Positions 34,618-45,784 of a stretch of DNA of 64,000 nucleotides are shown piece after piece. The number at the start of each line of letters is the position of its first letter. Position 1 is the stretch's first letter. A program made the position numbers and the translations under genes. Origin of the DNA: Elysia crispata (lineage: Eukaryota; Mollusca; Gastropoda; Plakobranchidae); assembly GCA_033675545.1 (NCBI GenBank), contig JAWDGP010001486.1, positions 582,001 through 646,000 of the forward strand, in the 5' to 3' direction. A model generated the notes under the pieces. The model did not search any database. It saw only the letters and a list, made by a program, of their open reading frames with translations, and was not told the origin of the DNA.

Positions 34618-34667
34618 CTGCCCTAATTGCCTACGGCAAAAAGGGCAGTAAGTAAGTAAGTAAGTAA
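34618..34667 (+). repeat. Stem-loop followed by (TAAG)n
   Basis: CTGCCCT and AGGGCAG enclose a second stem TTGCC-TAC-GGCAA, giving a two-part hairpin at 34618-34648. It is followed at once by four to five TAAG units. A 3' hairpin plus short tandem tail is what many LINE and SINE copies end with; no element body was recognised upstream. Confidence 0.5.
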
Positions 34668-35230
34668 TTGTTTCTTTAATAACACTCTCTTGACCAATCG
34701 TTAGAGCCCATAATGTATTGACACCCAGTCTTGCTTATGGGGGCCTAACATCAAGTACATAAATGTTTATTGACTCAACATAGTCTGTTTGCACCAGCGC
34801 ATATGTGTTTTAACGCAGAGCTTCCTCATGGCTGTTTGTGTGATGAACAATATCTTGAACCCTCATAATCTTTGAAAAATGAAAAACAGGCGACGCCATA
34901 ATGGTAAACAACAAAAGGAGGAGGATACCGAAACACAGCCCTCAGTGACTGAAAGCGATGTTTACTTCAGACCTCAGAATGAGACGATACACGCTCACAC
35001 ATACAGTCCTATATGCATACATGTGTATACATACATGTAACCGGTATATATTTAGGGAAAGTGAGGAGAAAAAAGGTAGTCAAGCGTGACACTGAAAGAG
35101 AGTCGAGAAACAATATAATTTATAAATAGGCCTAAGTATAATGAGACAGAAAGATAGACTCGAATAGATGGGGAAGGAAGTACAAGTGAAAGGCAATAGA
35201 GACAGTGACAGGTAGAGAGAGAAAGGGAAA

Positions 35231-35274
<44 letters not shown>

Positions 35275-36266
35275 CGTATAGAGAAGGATAGGCAGAAAGA
35301 GAGATAATAAAGATAATAAAGAGCGGATGAGCAAGAGCATAAAGAAAGTGTAAGAAATTTGCTCAATTTGTCCCGCATGTTATCTCCACCCCCCCCCTCC
35401 CACCTCTTCAGTCTTCCGTTTTTCCCCGACGCTTTTAATGAAAGGATTAGCCTTGCAGGCCATACTCAAAGAAAATTATAAACTCTCAAATTATCTTTTT
35501 TTTTTTTTTTTTTTTTTTGCCTAATTTAATTTTTAAAACAGTTTTCAAGTTTGTAATCCGTGTTTTATTATTGACAATATCGCTAGACCAAGTTTATCCT
35601 TGCGAAAACTTCTTCCTTTAGAAATGAACAGATATATCAATCAATAACAAAAGTTAATGAGCAATCTCTTTTTAATCTCTTCATAAGTATAAAACCATTA
35701 GTCGCATTGATTTCCGTAGGCATGGGAGAGGGCGGAAATTACCTACCGTTGCTAACTAGGCATACTGGGCAAGATGATAGGGCTGAAAGGATACTTTTTG
35801 CGTACCCAACAGATCAATAACATATACACATAGCTGCATTGCAAGTCACCACGCCAAGCTCTTAACCAGTTGAAAGTAATGAAACACAATGAAGAAAAGT
35901 AAGTTACCAGGAGCGATTCGTTAAACCTCGGTAATAATTCAAAATGAAGGAGGCTTACGATTGAAAGATATCCAGTTTTTTCTAAGTTTAGAGAAGTCAG
36001 ATAATTGAGAAAAAATATAGATACACTCATAGTCATAAAAAAATTTAAAAAGAGAGAGAAAAGGAGGGACAGGGTGTGCTTGTTTTAAAGATTAACAACA
36101 GCTGTATAGAGCGCTTGATCGAAATATATGAGATCTGCAAATGTGATGAATGAAAGATTTTTTAAGCCACGATCTGTCTCAAATTTCTTACAGAGGCGAA
36201 ACTTTTTTTTTTTTTTTTATTATTGTGGAATGATTGTTTGAAGAATACTTATTAACTTTGAACTAG
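34668..36266. other. Gene-free, purine-rich repeats
   Basis: No exon seen. A (GA)n with G-run lies at 35231-35275 and a T-run at 35490-35518. Apparent ORFs over the GA tract are repeat artefacts. Confidence 0.55.
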
Positions 36267-36851
36267 TTCGACGAAAATGTAGAAATAACAAGGAAAAAAG
36301 AGAGAATCATTACGGAAAAAGAATGAGTCTGAGGAACTCGTGATCCCTGTTCGATCTAATCGCGTTCTCCTTTATGTTCGAAAAAAGTTAAAACTGGTTG
36401 AATTTCTTCAAAATTGAATGGGCAAAATTGCGACATACCCTCAAGAAGTAAAATACAGATAATTTTACCATTCTTCATAGGCCTATGAATGGGTGAACTG
36501 TTGAGGGTTAAAGTCAATGAGATAAACCAAATATGATTTATCCGACAGGCTATTATTCGACGAAAATGTAGAAAAAACAAGGAAAAAAGAGAGAATCAGT
36601 ACGGAAAAAGAATGAGTTTGAGGATTTCGTGATCCCTGTTCGATCTAATCGCGTTCTCCTTTATGTTCGAAAAAAGTTAAAACTGTGGTTAAATTTCTTC
36701 AAAATTGAATGGGCAAAACTGCGTCATACCCTCAAGAAGTAAAATACAGATAATTTTACCATTCTTCATAGGCCTATGAATGGGTGAACTGTTGAGGGTT
36801 AAAGTCAATGAGATAAACCAAATATGATTTATCCGACAGGCTATTATTCGT
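36267..36851. repeat. 289-bp tandem duplication
   Basis: Copy 1 (36267-36555) and copy 2 (36556-36851) both begin TTCGACGAAAATGTAGAA and both end in GACAGGCTATTATTCG. They differ by isolated substitutions and a 2-bp insertion in copy 2. No protein is encoded and no terminal repeats or target duplications identify a transposon. Confidence 0.95.
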
Positions 36852-37034
36852 GTCTAGAGTAGTCCTTTCTCCCAGCTCATAAATGGATTGAGGGATTAAA
36901 ATTGGGCTCTCCGAATCAATTCCCTAAAGCAAAGTCTCAATGCATGTACTGGCTTCGGAAAAAAAAAAAAAAACCCTACATAAAACTCAAGGCTCACATA
37001 CCCTAATCCTACAGCAGGATCGAGGTTGCGTGTG

Positions 37035-37229
37035 TACATATCATTGTTGTTGTTACTACTATTTTTATTATCATCATCATAATCATCCTTTATACATGGT
37101 ACCCGGTACGTTTGACAATGACACCAGCTTCGTCTTGATTACGTTATATATCCATCTTTCTTTTCGATCTCTAATTAATAGTCTTTGATATACAGAAATA
37201 GAAGAGATGGATGATGTGCATACTAGTTT

Positions 37230-37274
<45 letters not shown>

Positions 37275-37487
37275 AACTACTACCATTAATAATGGTTATA
37301 TTACTAATAATGATTATAAAAAATGTAACAATAGTACTATTGATAATTACAGTGTATACTACCACTAACACTACTACTACTATTACTTCTGCTACTACCG
37401 GTACTACTAACACTAATACTACTACTAGTACAACTACTAGTACTACTACTACTACTACTACTACAACTCCTCCTCCTCCTCCTCCTC

Positions 37488-37533
<46 letters not shown>

Positions 37534-37540
37534 CACTACT
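37035..37540. repeat. (ACT)n, (TCC)n and related trinucleotide tracts
   Basis: ACT arrays at about 37232-37273 and 37487-37535, a TCC block near 37466-37488, and degenerate ACT/AAC/ATT triplets between. Long ORFs across it (poly-Val, poly-Ser, poly-Thr) are consequences of the triplet period. Confidence 0.93.
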
Positions 37541-38801
37541 AACAATAATCAAATATGCCTACATAGATCATGAGAAGATGAAATTTGGTTAAATTCTTAC
37601 ATATTACTCAAAGAAGAAACTTTTGTTTTGGCAGCTTGAGATTAAATCTTTTTCCTTTGAACGAACATTATCATTGCTGATGTTAAGATGCAGTGTATGG
37701 TGAGGGAAATAGAAAAATGTGATCAACTCTCTACAAGTTGTGTTTTGAGTTTCAGCAATGACAAAAGTGATCCATCCATGTGAGGTTGATCATAAAGGTA
37801 TTCACTTTTGCAGGTTTGCCAACCACATATCTTTGTTATCATTTTGCATGAAAATGAATTTAACAACAGCATTGCAGATTTGGATGAAGAGTCAATTAAT
37901 AACATTACTAGTACACTGTAAGCAAAGAAATTACCTTCTCATTCACTTTTAGTTTTACAGTCTTTTATTTCTTGCATTTTGGTCGTCAGTAGCTAGGTCA
38001 AAATTAGTATCTCTGCAAGTATCTTGATAATCCCGTAATGGGCAGCTATTTATCATAGCTCATGGTTTAGTGTACCTGTTATTAAATTATTTTATTTTTA
38101 ATAATCCCAAAAGGAATAAAAAAACGTCCAAAAAACAAAACGAATAATGAAGAACATATATGAATTAAGTATAACTATAATTTATTGATTAAAATCGATT
38201 TCGATTTGACACAGGAATCTTGAATTCTTCACAGATGAAACTATAAGCAATCTATGAAACAAACTCCTGAATACTAGAGTTCTTCAAAGACCAAACTAAT
38301 AGCAATTTATGAACTAAACCCATTAATAAGTAGAACAAGTATAGAATGTCACAAAATATTTAACTCTGATTATAATTGTACATAAGCGTGTCACACAAAC
38401 CAACAAAAAGTTTAAGGCGTTAGATATTGTGAAAGACCATCCCATACAGGCTTAAATACAGTAAAAAACATCCAGACTTGTTTCCTCCAAGCCTTCTCTA
38501 ATTCTATATATACACATGTGTATATAGGCCTATCCATCGAATGATAGAACAAAATAAACATCGAAAATTCATGTAAGCCTATGTTTTTTAAACCAAAGAC
38601 CTTTCTTCAAAATTATACTCTCATAATAATTCAGTTTTTAAAAGGAAAAGGTTGAAAGATCTGAGGGAAAGAGAAAAAAGAAAACAAGAGGGGAGGGAGG
38701 GAGGGGAAGAGAAAGAGAGAAAGGGAGAGAAGTAGAAAGAGAGAGAGAGAGAGATCATACACTGTTATGAGTCAATAATTTTTTTGCAATAAATTTTCAA
38801 A
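37541..38801. other. FECH 3' flank and probable 3'UTR
   Basis: No exon seen. Purine-rich (GA-dominated) DNA at about 38640-38755 lies just after the FECH stop in transcript direction. Candidate poly(A) signals for FECH lie at 38181-38186 and 38091-38096. Confidence 0.5.
38181..38186 (-). terminator. FECH: Candidate FECH poly(A) signal
   Basis: TTTATT on the plus strand, i.e. AATAAA on the FECH transcript about 615 bp after the stop. A second match is at 38091-38096. Confidence 0.35.
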
Positions 38802-40036
38802 TTAGGATCGCATTGAGTCAACACTTCTGATGATAGACTCGAGTTGTCCCTGCTGGTTTAGGAAGAAATCTTTTGCAAGACCACAGGTCTGATTAACACA
38901 CATCGGGCAGCGAAGAGAGAGTTGCGGAGGACAAGATACTCCTGCATCTATGTGAGTCTTGACAATATCAGCCATTGCCTCAATGAAGATGGGGTTATCG
39001 TTGAGGCTTGCTGCACGTCGGATATTCTTGACACCCACTTCGGACGCCAGCTCCTCTCCGTATTCGAGGTCAAGCTCAAACAAGGTCTCGATATGGTCTG
39101 ATGTAAAGGCAATAGGGACCAACAAAATGTTTTTCTTTCCTCTTGCAACAAGGCCTTTGATAGCATCATCTGTCTGGGGACTGAGCCACGGTAGAGGTCC
39201 AACTTTGGACTGCCATACTAGCCGATAAGGATGGGTATGTCCAATGCTTTCCATCACGCGCTGGACTGTCGCAGCAACCTCTGTTGGATATGGATCACCA
39301 CGATTCACCACTTTCATGGGAAGAGAGTGGGCAGAGAAAAGAATCACTATGTCATCTTGATCTTCCTTAGGGAAGCGGGATATTTCTTCTTTGATGCTCT
39401 CACCAAATGCACGGACCAAACCTGGGTGAGTGGGCCAGCGGTCAATGACACTCCAAACCATACCGTCATTTATGCCCTTTTTGTTATAATAACGGTAGAT
39501 AGCATTCAGGCTGCTACCTGTGGTGGAACAACTATATTGCGGATATTGGGTAAAAGCAATAGCATGCTGCACTCCATCATCCGCCATCTGCTCAATTGTG
39601 TTCTCAGTCAAGGGGTGGGCATACCTAAATCCTATATAGAATTTGTGAGGGGCAGACATCGGACTTATTTTATCTAAAATATCAATCATTCCTTGGCCCT
39701 GAAGCTGTGTCCACCTCTTGATTGGGGATCCACCACCAATTTTCGCATACTGAGCTTGAATTCGGGGGGTTCTCCTTTTAGCAATGACAGGAGCCAGTTG
39801 GCTCTGGGCAGGTAAAGGGATGAGATCCTTGTCTAGAAAAAGTCGTAGCAAAAAATCATGAACCTCCTCTTGAGTTTCAGGGCCTCCAAGATTCAATAAC
39901 ATAATGCCAGTTTTAGGGCGTGGGCCAGTGTATGAACTGCTCTTCCTAGCCTTGATATCTATTGCAGATATACCAGCGGATGAAGGAGATGAAGATTGTG
40001 TGATAAAACTGCGACATACTGTGCTCGACCAAACAC
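38802..40036 (-). CDS. FECH: FECH exon 2 (whole mature enzyme)
   Basis: Acceptor TTTCTTTCTTCAG (plus-strand CT at 40037-40038). The first two bases GT finish the codon CGT begun in exon 1. The exon runs 411 codons to the stop at 38802-38804. The upstream-most Met of the long open stretch (39902) is internal: the frame is open back to the acceptor and includes the conserved PKTGI. Confidence 0.95.
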
Positions 40037-43000
40037 CTGAAGAAAGAAAAAAAAATTAAATTTTATGCCTGATGTATCTCAACATTAGTACATATGAAAT
40101 ATTTAAAAAACAATTCAGTAACAAAGACAATATGATAGTCATTCAAAAGGGACAAAAAAAAAAACAAACAAAAAAAGAAATAAGAAATAACACTCAAATG
40201 GTAGTGATACAGATTTAAAGATTGATATTTTCTGTTCTTCCTACTTTTCCACTACCCATATCCATGATCTACTTCTGCTGTAACTGCGACTAAAGTGCCT
40301 AATTTGAAAGTACCAGTAACATTAAAATTTTTTCCATATATACAGTACACACCTGATAAATTGGCATTTCAGGGGCCACAGAAATTGTGTCGAATTAAGA
40401 GAAAGTCGAGTTAGGAGATAATAAAATAATATTAAAATTTATAAGTTTTACAATCTCAACAATGACTTTTTAGGCATACTTATTGTACTGCAGTGAAGGG
40501 ACGTAAAGAGGACTCAGTTCAGCCTCACTTTTAATACTATGGTAATAAAACCCATCCTATAACTAGATCTAGAACTAAAGCACAACCATCCCCTCCCCTA
40601 ATCCCAAACGTTGTGTGGGCAAGACCGTGCAGTGGGCTCAATTGGGCCCTGAGGAGCCAGTCCACCCCCCCCCCCCACCTCTCTATCTCTCTCTCTCGCA
40701 CACACACAAAGGTGCTTGTCTATCTATGGTCTTCCCTGCACATTCGACACCCCTCCCATTTCTTCTCACACAAACCCCATGTCTTAATGTACCAGTCCCC
40801 ACACTCCAGATCTTTAGATCGAACTCATGAGGCTAGGCTAAAAATTAAATGACATTTTGGTGTTTTACATACTGAAACATAGTGGAAATTCCGTCGAATT
40901 AGGAGAAATTAGTGGACCAAAATGTCGATTTGTGGGAAAATCTATTAGTAGTGATAAAAGGAATTTATTTGGGACTTTTTAGTTGCGTCGATTTAAGAGA
41001 AAAATCAAATTAAGTGGAGGGCACTGTATGGATAAATGAAGTCCTACCGGCAGGTATTTAAATCATTAGTAGCAGATAGTATGCCCAAGCCTAAAAGGTT
41101 GCTGTTATCCTTATAAATAAACAAAAGCATTTACATAATTTTTGTTTCAACAGGGAAGGGATACTGTGTACAAATACAATTGACCTATTATTTTAGCAAA
41201 CCTCTCGTTTTAAACGGCTATCTATTCCATGCTAAACAAGACAGTATTCTCTGCGCAAAATTTTCCAACAGTATTATCAAGATACAACATTCAGCATGGT
41301 TCATTTGTCAGAGCAGTCTGTTTGCCAAACTGTAAAAGGTAGTTATTACATGCACTTTATCTTCTTGTTCATAGATAACAGCAAAAGTTGACAGAAAGAT
41401 AAGAACCTTTACCTAGACTAGAGGTGACATGGTTTTATTTTAACAAGGGGATTAAATTAAATGCATGTAAGAACAAATGGCCTCAGTCATGATCATAATT
41501 TTAAAATATCCATTGATGAGCTCCTACTATGTATATACATGGTCAGAGTGAAGTCAACTTTTTTATCCTATGAGACAATACATTTTCAAAGATAACATGC
41601 AGCAATAGAATGGTTTATTTTGGACGAACCAGTTTCAAAACAAACAATAGCATAAGAAACCATGACAATTTTCAAGAGGTCATAGAACCCTAGAGAATTC
41701 CTGTTATTATATTAGAAGACAGAATACCTGTGAACTTAAAGTTTAACTCGAGTTCAAATCTAATACAAAAACATCAAAATAAAGTATGATCAATTAAAAT
41801 ACTATTCAAGTAGACTTGACCATTTCAAAGTATGCGTGTGCCTTAGTCAAAAAAAAAAAAAGGTGTTAGCTGCATGAAGATCAAGACACAAACAATAAAA
41901 CATTACACCAGAATTCAAAAATGTTTATGAAAATACATTCCTTTGGGATGTAAAAGTTACTAAAACAAGGATTCAACTTTTTTTTTCTTTAAGAGAAAAA
42001 GCCATTTGGATTGGGAAGTAATCTCCAGTAGAAATGATTCTTTTCATTCAGTTGCCGGAAGAGAAAAAAAGCAGTTACAAATTTACTTTTGCATGGACCA
42101 TAGAGTATGTTTCTTTCAGACCTTCAAAGTTATGTCAAGAATTGCCTAATTTAAAGAGAAAAAAAACCCCACATATACACACCAAAAAAAAAAAAAAAAT
42201 TCTCACGTTTTAATACTTCAACTTTCTATGCACATAAGTAATGTTTTAAAACAAGCCATTATCAAAAAGCAGGGGAAAACATGACTATTACGTGATCAAA
42301 GAAACTAATTAAACTCTAAATTGTTTAAAAAGAGATGGACAAAGGAGAATATCCAACATACTAATTGAAGAGACTTGGTGCAAAGGAAAATTCTTCATGA
42401 ATTTCAGAGCCTTGCATGCACACAAATTTAATGTGCAATGGCATTACCTTGCACTAAAGCATACATTAAATCAAGCCAACCTTAATAGGTTGACGTCTTA
42501 AAAATTCTTTATGAAAACTCAAAATTAAGAAAAAGGCGTTCTTCAGAAGTTTGAGACCAGTGGAAACTTGTGATTCACTGATGTTTAAGCTTTAAATCTT
42601 ATATCATGCCTGAACTTCATAGCTTTCTGATGTTTTTTATTCTTTGATCTCACAGTCCCTGGTGAAAGTTGTTTTGTGGCATGGACATGGACATTGACAT
42701 TAGCAATAAAAGTTTAGTGTGAATTAGAAATTACAAAGGATAGTTACAAGATTCAAAAGACTTGTCTCTTTTTAACAAATTATTGAAAAGATTTGAATCA
42801 ACATAAACACATTTATTTAATTAAAATTCCTCACTTGAACCCTATGAACTGCAACTACTGTCTTTACTATTATATTATTTTTGAGTTTCTTTTAGTAATC
42901 TGCATGCTAATTTTGTGTTTTCTTCTGGATGTCTTAGTATGTGTGATGAAGGCAGTAAAGCCAAAAGCTAACCTGTTTGTCTTTATTTAGTAATTTTCAA

Positions 43001-45784
43001 AGCTCCATTGTGTACACATATATTGTGTCTTGCAATTGCATATCCTGCTCGTCCAACTTATACATAATATTTATTGTTACCACCATCACCATTACTACTA
43101 CTATTACTGCCACTGCTAATGCTACTGTTACTGCTAGTGCTACTACTATTACTACTACTACTACATGTACTACGACAATAACGACAATTTCTACTGAGCA
43201 CTGCTGCTGCTACTTTTGCTTTAATTGCTGAAATAAAACCTACAAATACAATATTAATGCTCTTCACTATCTTAAGTCGAGCAACTCTTGCACATGCATA
43301 CAATACTAACACACCTACTTTTTAGTAACACAATATTATCTTTAAGCTCATCAGCACTGTATCTCCATAGGTGCTTCAAAACACGAGTTAAAAACTTTTC
43401 AAAATTCGGCTGATGACGATGATTTAATACAAAGGAAACTTATAAAACTGAATTTATCTAATAATTGGCCTGGGTATTATAATTTTGGACCTAGATTATT
43501 TTTAATTATGAAAATCAGCTTGAAACGGAAAGGGGATGAGGACATGGCAAAAAATGCATAGATTATCAGTCTGTGAAAGTGACTGAAATGACTAGGCTAG
43601 CCTAAAAAACTTTAATCAAGGTTAACACTACTGTGGTCAAATATATATATATATAAAACTAAAAGGGACAAAAATTTCTTAATCAGACCAATAAACCTAT
43701 CCATTTGACAAGAACTACAAGTGGCGTTGTCTGACCTTGGCTTAGGGCATCAGCCCCACCCTGTTGTTTGGACTACTATGAGCACAATTGTTATTCCGTT
43801 TCAATTTCATGCACTTCATGCACAAAATCTTCATTTTCAAACAGCAGATATAAAAGAATGATAACCATCAACACCAACTGAAGATTGCAGGCTAGATCTA
43901 TGTTTCCATTGTTCTCACGTTTGGTTTATAGATGTAAACAACAAGGTATCCCCTGCAATTCTTTGGTGCTTTATACACATCTCGCTCTTGCAAAATAATT
44001 GGTCAAAGTCTTTTAGCTTACTACAAGCTCTCGCTCTAACAAACATGGCATGGTCTGTCCCTTAACCAAAAATATTTATGTTCCCACAGATACAATTAAT
44101 ATTATTGCTTGACTTTAGCCTTTCCTTGATAGGAAGAATGCTAGGTGCTATTTCAGTGCACACTGCATTGAGGCTCAAGCCCTAAAATTTGATGCTCCCC
44201 TTGCCTATCTGTCTGATACAGTGACCTAGATAAGTTTCCATTGTGATGATCGCCTCTGTGACGTATTATTTTGACAGACTAACAGAGTTATGCAGATGTT
44301 ATACATGTTTACAATTCACTTGATAATTAAAGCATCTGTGAAAATAAACTACATATAAAATTTTATGAAAATATAATTCTATGCTTTTATACATGACGAC
44401 ACAATGAATGGAGTTGACTATTTGAATCTACTTCAAATTCAGTTATCTGGCTGTTGACGATAAGCTTTTCGACAAATTTAAACAATTACCGATACATTAC
44501 TTATGATACCTAACAAGCAAAACGGATCAATAAAGTTAGCCTTATTAAGTAAAGATCAAATTGTTCAGTCCTTCTAAACTCCCAATCATCGCCACGCCAC
44601 TGGGAATTACTAGTTCTATAAATTAACAGAGCAATATTTTGCAAACAGAAGATTATTTTATATTTTCAGGCTTTTTGTAATTGTTTCATATAAAAGTCAC
44701 ATAATTAATCTCATTACCATAAGCAAAAACTGGTAAGATATCATGCAACTTAATGAAAATCATCCTGTTTTGCAAAGAATAAAAAAACCCATATGAAACA
44801 AACTGCAAACATAGAAATATGTCTTTAACTTCTAAATGAATTAAAAATCAACCCAGACATATTGATTTAATGATTTGGAAACAAACATTTTTACTTTTGT
44901 TTTTTGTTTTTATTCATTAGAACATATCATGATGCCATATTTTTTTAAAATTGGTAATTCGGCATTTAAAAATAATTTACATATATACAAAAACCAAGCC
45001 CAATCATTTCTTCTTTAAGGCCTGATCAAACAAAGCCCTCTTTAACATGATAAAGGTACCATACACATATTCAAAAGTCTTCCCATACGTTTAACCCTCT
45101 TCATTGCTGGTTTTATGCAAATGAAATGAAATTATCAGCTAAAGGGCTAATTATAACAAAACAATAGGGTAACACGCTTCAACTCACGTCTATTAACAAA
45201 AGAAAAAAAGAAACTCTTGGTAAAATTCCATATATGGGCCCATCTCATGTCGGGCTTCACAACTGAATGTTTCCCAATGAAGTCGAAACTTGTAGTTTAA
45301 TGGGATTTTAGAGCAACACAAAAATGCTTATGTATCTTTGCGACGAATAAAACTTTCATATTCGTGTTCAGCATATCAAATACAATAAGAACTATACAAT
45401 TTTAAAGCTTAGGGTGGGTTGGGCCGATATCTGTAATAATATCAAACTCTTTAACTTCATTGCCACAATACCGATGGAAAATACAATTCTGTTTGCTGTC
45501 ACCGAGTTGATCTTTTGATACTGTCATGGTGGGAGTACATTGAATAATTGTGTAACAACCTTCCTGAGACAGGGAGTCCTAATGGTATATTTAGCATCTG
45601 TTCTCTCTTCAAATATTGAGTTTGATTAACCTATAAACTCTGACTTATAAATAGGGTTTGATGTGTGTCTCAAGGAAAAAAGACTGCCCGTGATACGGTT
45701 GGTGATTGGTTACCTAATGACGAGAAGATTCAGAACGTGATAAATCTGCAACTTACGCAAATTGGCTAGAACCGTTGAAGCCAT
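38802..45784 (-). CDS. FECH: Ferrochelatase, mitochondrial (two coding exons)
   Basis: FECH inserts Fe2+ into protoporphyrin IX, the last step of haem synthesis, at the matrix side of the inner mitochondrial membrane (family knowledge). Joining 45757-45784 to 38802-40036 gives 1263 bp, 420 residues, close to animal FECH. The N-terminus [20 protein letters not shown] is rich in Arg, Ser and Thr without acidic residues, as in a matrix-targeting peptide. The catalytic domain starts near residue 48 ([13 protein letters not shown]). The metal-chelating His is His246 in FSAHSLP. All four ligands of the animal-type 2Fe-2S cluster are present: Cys179 in [10 protein letters not shown] and Cys386, Cys389 and Cys394 in [31 protein letters not shown] and [11 protein letters not shown] are conserved. 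No stop or frameshift is seen, so the gene looks functional. Confidence 0.95.
40343..41026. mobile_element. Possible pogo/Tigger-like MITE
   Basis: A 684-bp segment bounded by TA (40341-40342, 41027-41028). Imperfect inverted ends read CAGTACACACC on the left and CAGTGCCCTCC on the right. The phrase GTCGAATTARGAGAAA recurs near 40389, 40891 and (as GTCGATTTAAGAGAAA) 40987. No transposase is present. The ends are short and imperfect, hence moderate confidence. Confidence 0.5.
43077..43170. repeat. Imperfect (ACT)n tract
   Basis: Degenerate ACT/ACC/GCT triplets in FECH intron 1. Confidence 0.8.
45757..45784 (-). CDS. FECH: FECH exon 1 coding part
   Basis: ATG in a strong context (CACCATGG) at 45784, nine codons MASTVLANL plus one base, then donor C|GTAAGT. 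The phase-1 exit fits the acceptor of exon 2 exactly and completes an Arg codon. The 5'UTR extends to an unseen start beyond 45784. Confidence 0.8.

Larger units (their letters stand above)
40037..45756 (-). other. FECH: FECH intron 1
   Basis: A 5.7-kb intron within the targeting-peptide coding region. It holds a probable pogo-like element (40343-41026), short trinucleotide repeats near 43077-43165 and otherwise AT-rich sequence. I saw no further FECH exon. Confidence 0.7.

Noticed and set aside
36340..36650. tRNA-like TTCGATCTAA text near 36350 and 36645
   Set aside because: No acceptor stem, D-arm or anticodon arm could be folded around it; the two occurrences are explained by the 289-bp duplication.
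37083..37573. Poly-Val, poly-Ser, poly-Thr and poly-Leu ORFs
   Set aside because: Products of (ACT)n and (TCC)n trinucleotide arrays, present in several frames with no splice context.
39902..39902. FECH starting at the Met of MLLNLGG
   Set aside because: The conserved PKTGI and a targeting sequence precede it in frame, and an exon 1 with matching phase exists at 45757-45784.
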